Shown here: positions 60,994 through 64,000 of the stretch, one piece after another
Numbering within the stretch: position 1 is the stretch's first letter
Layout: every line of letters begins with the position of its first letter
Source of the DNA: Pedobacter indicus
GTDB lineage: Bacteria > Bacteroidota > Bacteroidia > Sphingobacteriales > Sphingobacteriaceae
Direction of reading: 5' to 3'
DNA: 64,000 nucleotides
Assembly: GCF_003449035.1 (NCBI RefSeq)
Contig: NZ_QRGB01000001.1
Location: 558,001 to 622,000 of the forward strand
Program-made: the position numbers and the translations under genes
The notes under the pieces: model-generated
Databases searched by the model: none
Told to the model about the DNA's origin: nothing
What the model saw: only the letters and a program-made list of their open reading frames with translations

Positions 60994-62526
60994 TTACTGA
61001 AAAACAATTGTTTCGGTATTTGAGGGTCCGCTCTCGTTCTTCATCCGATCGATACTTGTAATCACGTACGTATAGCGGGCATTTTTGCGAGCGGAGTCGT
61101 CCGTGTACGTTGTATAACGGCTATTAAATGAGATATGCAAAATGTTTTTCGGGTTCGTTAAGTCTATTCCTTCGCCTGCTTCAAACCGATAGACAACATA
61201 GCCGTATGCTTTGTCTCCGTCTTCAGCAGGATCCGGCTTTTGCCAATGTAGTGTGATTGCTTTACCTCCGGTTACGCGCAGCGTCAAACCTCTTGGGGCG
61301 TTCGGCAGGACGTTATCAATCCAAGGCATTGTCGGTGGTAATGCCCTATAACGATAGTGATTATATTGTAGAGAATCCCTAAAGCCCCTTATGTTATTGG
61401 TTAATGATTTAGAGCTAAAGAAAATGCTTCCTTGAACGTTGTCATTTTTTCGTAAATAATGTATTTGCCTTGATAGTTGATCGGGTTCGCGCCAGCCCAT
61501 CCCACCCTCATTCGCACGGTAGGCTCCTTGACCAATATATAAATGACGGCCGTAACTGTGGTCAGCCCACCAATCGAGCAATACTTCAAATGCGGCAGCT
61601 TTATAATTAAATGGAAAATAGAGTTGTGGGCTATTATAATCTACCCAACCTTCTTCGGTCCATTTCTTTGCGTCAGCATACAGCTGACGGTAACCGCTGA
61701 AGCCGGCGGTCTCAGACCCCTCTGGGTGATCCCTCTTATTGTCCCATATACCAAAGGGGCTGACACCAAATTTAACATAGGGTTTCGCGGCATGAATACT
61801 GTCTGATACTTTCTTAATCAAAAGATCGACATTATCCCGGCGCCAATCGTCGATTGAGCTAAACCCTCGTGGATTTCTCTTAAAGGTCGCATAATCTGGA
61901 ATTGCTTCTTTCGTAGGATAGGGGTAGAAGTAATCATCAAAATGAACGCCATCAATATCATAAGCACGTACGACATCCATCACAACCGACGTAATGTACT
62001 CCCGAACTTCGGAAAGGCCGGGGTTAAAAAGCTTCTTCCCACCGTAGCTAAAAAACCAATCGGGATGTCGGCGTGTAACATGATCACGCGCTATGCTGCT
62101 CCCTCCGCTAAATGTTGCACGGTAGGGGTTAAACCATGCGTGCAACTCCATACCCCTTGCATGTGCCTCCTGGATAGCAAATTCTAAAGGGTCATACTGA
62201 GGGTCACCTCCTTGGGTACCGGTCAAGTACTCACTCCAAGGTTCTCTCGAATTGGCATACAATGCATCAGCCGCTGGTCTGATTTGGAAGATTATACTAT
62301 TAATCCCAGCGCGTTGGTGAGCATCTAAGATTCGTACAAGTTCAGCTTTTTGCTGAGCAGCACTTAAGCCCGGTTTTGACGGCCAGTCAATGTTGACAAC
62401 CGTTGCAATCCAAACTCCTCTAAATTCTCTCTTCTTTAGTATATTGTCTTGCGCTGCAAGCATATTCACAGAACACGCAAACAGCAATAATAGTGAAAAT
62501 AATCGTCTAAAATTCCTTCTTAACAT
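60994..62526 (-). CDS. GHL10-family (DUF187/YngK-like) glycoside hydrolase with fibronectin III domain
   Basis: 510 aa from the ATG at 62526, which gives a good signal peptide (RRLFSLLLLFACSVNMLAAQ); the frame runs 24 nt further upstream. The TIM-barrel signatures are EFRGVWIATVVNIDWPS, FQIRPAADALY, HAWFNPYRATF, HFDDYFYPYP and VKFGVSPFGIWDN. The C-terminal ~90 residues form a fibronectin type III domain (NAPRGLTLRVTGGKAITLHW). Probably acts on peptidoglycan-derived or other polysaccharide in the envelope. Confidence 0.9.
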   Translation of the reverse strand: MLRRNFRRLFSLLLLFACSVNMLAAQDNILKKREFRGVWIATVVNIDWPSKPGLSAAQQKAELVRILDAHQRAGINSIIFQIRPAADALYANSREPWSEYLTGTQGGDPQYDPLEFAIQEAHARGMELHAWFNPYRATFSGGSSIARDHVTRRHPDWFFSYGGKKLFNPGLSEVREYITSVVMDVVRAYDIDGVHFDDYFYPYPTKEAIPDYATFKRNPRGFSSIDDWRRDNVDLLIKKVSDSIHAAKPYVKFGVSPFGIWDNKRDHPEGSETAGFSGYRQLYADAKKWTEEGWVDYNSPQLYFPFNYKAAAFEVLLDWWADHSYGRHLYIGQGAYRANEGGMGWREPDQLSRQIHYLRKNDNVQGSIFFSSKSLTNNIRGFRDSLQYNHYRYRALPPTMPWIDNVLPNAPRGLTLRVTGGKAITLHWQKPDPAEDGDKAYGYVVYRFEAGEGIDLTNPKNILHISFNSRYTTYTDDSARKNARYTYVITSIDRMKNESGPSNTETIVFQ

Positions 62527-62652
62527 AAGCGACATATTAGCAAGCGTCAAAGATAACCAACAGCTCTAACTATCAACGAAAAAAGAGATGATTTATTTGG
62601 AATAATTTTTGCTTCAGTCATTTACAATTCTTTTTATTGATGTTAAAACGTT

Positions 62653-63594
62653 ATGGAAATTAAGAATGGGAAATTAATATTGGAAGACGAGTCTACGCAG
62701 GATGAAAAGCCTAAAAACTCGAGTAAAATATATTTCTTTATACTTGCTATTGTCGCATTGCTAGCAACTAATGCGTACTATGCCATACGTTACAAAAATC
62801 TTGGCAAACAGGTAGAAGTCCTGAATTCGGAAAAAAACCAACTGGAAATCGAGATAGACCGTATCGAAGCGGAATTAAACCGAGTTACTGCTGAGAACCT
62901 AGAATTGGCAACATCTTTTAAACAAGAGCATGATGCTGCTCGCGAATTAATTACTGAATTGAGGAGCCAGCTTGACGAGAACCCAAATATTAGTCAGGAC
63001 GATCTACTTAGAACTCAACAAGAAATAAGACGTTTGAGATTGTTGGTGGAACAATACAGCAATGACTTGGAAGATCTGAGAGCTGAAAACCACCAGCTTT
63101 CAATTGAAAAAGATGATCTCCAAAGCTCAGTAAACACAATCACAGAAAGAGTCGACGAGTTGGAGCAAGAAAATACAGGTTTGGAAGAAATGGTGAAATC
63201 TGCGTCAGTATTAAAGGTGTCGTCTATGAGCATTACACCTCAAAGAATAAATGATGGTGAGCAGTCAGATGCAGAAACCAGAGCAAGAAGAACCGATAAG
63301 TTTAGAATCCATTTTGCAATAGCCAACAACTCATTAGCCCCAACGGGCGAACATACGATTTACTATCGTGTCACTGAACCGAGTGGCAACCTTCTCACGA
63401 ATGGAGATCTATTTAAAGTAAACAACGAAGAAATTCAGTATACTCAAGCTACAATTATAGACTTCCAGAATGACGGTAAGCAGTATAGCATAGAATGGAT
63501 CCCAAAAGAATATAAGTTTCAGAAAGGAACCTATACAGTGATACTATATACTACCGAAAGTGTTTTAGGCAGAGCTTCGGTAATATTAAAATAA
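62653..63594 (+). CDS. Membrane-anchored coiled-coil protein
   Basis: 313 aa. A short cytoplasmic N-terminus is followed by one membrane helix (IYFFILAIVALLATNAYYAI, residues ~27-46), then a long coiled coil (~50-185, rich in EIEIDRIEAELNRV-type heptads) and a C-terminal beta-sandwich-like domain (~215-313, FRIHFAIANNSLAPTGEH, YTVILYTT). Not recognised. The C-terminal domain is on the outer side of the inner membrane by this topology. It ends against the convergent kinase gene with no gap. Confidence 0.7.
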   Translation: MEIKNGKLILEDESTQDEKPKNSSKIYFFILAIVALLATNAYYAIRYKNLGKQVEVLNSEKNQLEIEIDRIEAELNRVTAENLELATSFKQEHDAARELITELRSQLDENPNISQDDLLRTQQEIRRLRLLVEQYSNDLEDLRAENHQLSIEKDDLQSSVNTITERVDELEQENTGLEEMVKSASVLKVSSMSITPQRINDGEQSDAETRARRTDKFRIHFAIANNSLAPTGEHTIYYRVTEPSGNLLTNGDLFKVNNEEIQYTQATIIDFQNDGKQYSIEWIPKEYKFQKGTYTVILYTTESVLGRASVILK

Positions 63595-64000
63595 CTAGCG
63601 GCTTTTTATAGGCATCGTAATAAAGAATGTCGTGCCAACTCCCTTTTTTGTTTTAAAGGTGATTGTTCCCCTCATCGTTTCTATAGCTTGCTTCACAAAA
63701 GCCAACCCTAGTCCCGTTCCGGAGCTTTTGGTAGTGAAATTCGGCTGAAATATCCTCGCCTGCACTAACTCGTCAATCCCCTTTCCAAAATCTTGTACTG
63801 TTATGCTAAGGTAGCCAGGTCTTTTTATCTCCGTGATAATTTTCATTTTACACTGTGGCTGACCGACACAAGCTTCGATCGAGTTTTTAATAAGGTTGTT
63901 GAAAGATCTGAGTAGCTGATCCTGATCACCGTGTACCAGTATTTCTCTGTTCGTCCGACTATCAAACTCTATATTGATCTGTGGATTTTCGCTATGTAAA
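63595..64000 (-). CDS. Sensor histidine kinase, C-terminal part (cut by window edge)
   Basis: The frame stays open to the window edge (135 codons seen). The N box FNNLIKNSIEA, G1 box VQDFGKGID, F box IFQPNFTTK and G2 box GTGLGLAFVKQAIE of the HATPase domain are present in order. It is the C-terminal catalytic part of a histidine kinase; sensor and dimerisation domains are outside the window. Confidence 0.93.
   Translation of the reverse strand, partial: LHSENPQINIEFDSRTNREILVHGDQDQLLRSFNNLIKNSIEACVGQPQCKMKIITEIKRPGYLSITVQDFGKGIDELVQARIFQPNFTTKSSGTGLGLAFVKQAIETMRGTITFKTKKGVGTTFFITMPIKSR

Overview
The window looks like chromosomal DNA of a Bacteroidota species, most likely a member of the Sphingobacteriaceae. 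This rests on moderate GC content, a SusC/SusD pair, several carboxypeptidase-like-domain outer-membrane receptors, lineage-typical small families (IPExxxVDY, DUF59, YicC), weak Shine-Dalgarno sequences, and many copies of the Bacteroidota -7 promoter element TAnnTTTG placed just upstream of starts. Assignments are from reading the sequence and recalling families; no database search was run.

Layout: 1-9 kb holds housekeeping genes (yraN end, yicC-gmk-nadD, an rsmI-like methylase overlapping a degenerate flavoprotein), a peroxiredoxin-thioredoxin-small protein operon, tRNA-Arg(CCU) and two small enzyme-like genes. 9.3-17.1 kb holds an MDR oxidoreductase, then a four-gene operon of TonB receptor, DUF4876-type surface lipoprotein, DUF6850-type barrel and di-heme peroxidase. 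17.3-23.3 kb holds a nucleoid-associated protein with a FucP-like sugar transporter, and PadR-PspC-murF. 23.4-30.2 kb holds an orphan SusCD pair, pyruvate kinase and an IPExxxVDY protein. 30.3-37.4 kb holds acpP-fabF-rnc, rarA, a TPR protein and a tail-specific protease.

37.5-44.4 kb is a nitrogen-oxide module: copper nitrite reductase NirK, a DUF59 protein, two heme-copper-oxidase-subunit-I-like membrane proteins, the Fe-S repair protein Ric, a group III truncated globin, an Rrf2 regulator and a c-type cytochrome. Its promoters carry two operator types. A TGAC-N4-GTCA palindrome (CRP/FNR type) lies exactly 23 bp upstream of the -7 box of both nirK and the cytochrome gene. A TTTTTATCCTTT-containing element lies in the rrf2-glb and ric promoters. 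The layout suggests one activator for respiration genes and one Rrf2/NsrR-like repressor for NO defence.

44.4-64 kb holds an NlpE-like lipoprotein, an alkyltransferase-like protein, an outer-membrane barrel pair, an M16 peptidase, def, rbfA, hflX, recG, a 45-codon membrane gene upstream of ridA, OmpA, rhodanese/small membrane protein/MeaB, an Lrp regulator, pdhB, a GHL10 hydrolase, a coiled-coil membrane protein and the end of a histidine kinase. Non-coding highlights are a 117-nt dispersed repeat present once at 17.2 kb and once inverted at 59.7 kb, a terminator made of two inverted DnaA boxes, and tandem 17-bp repeats upstream of the TonB receptor operon.
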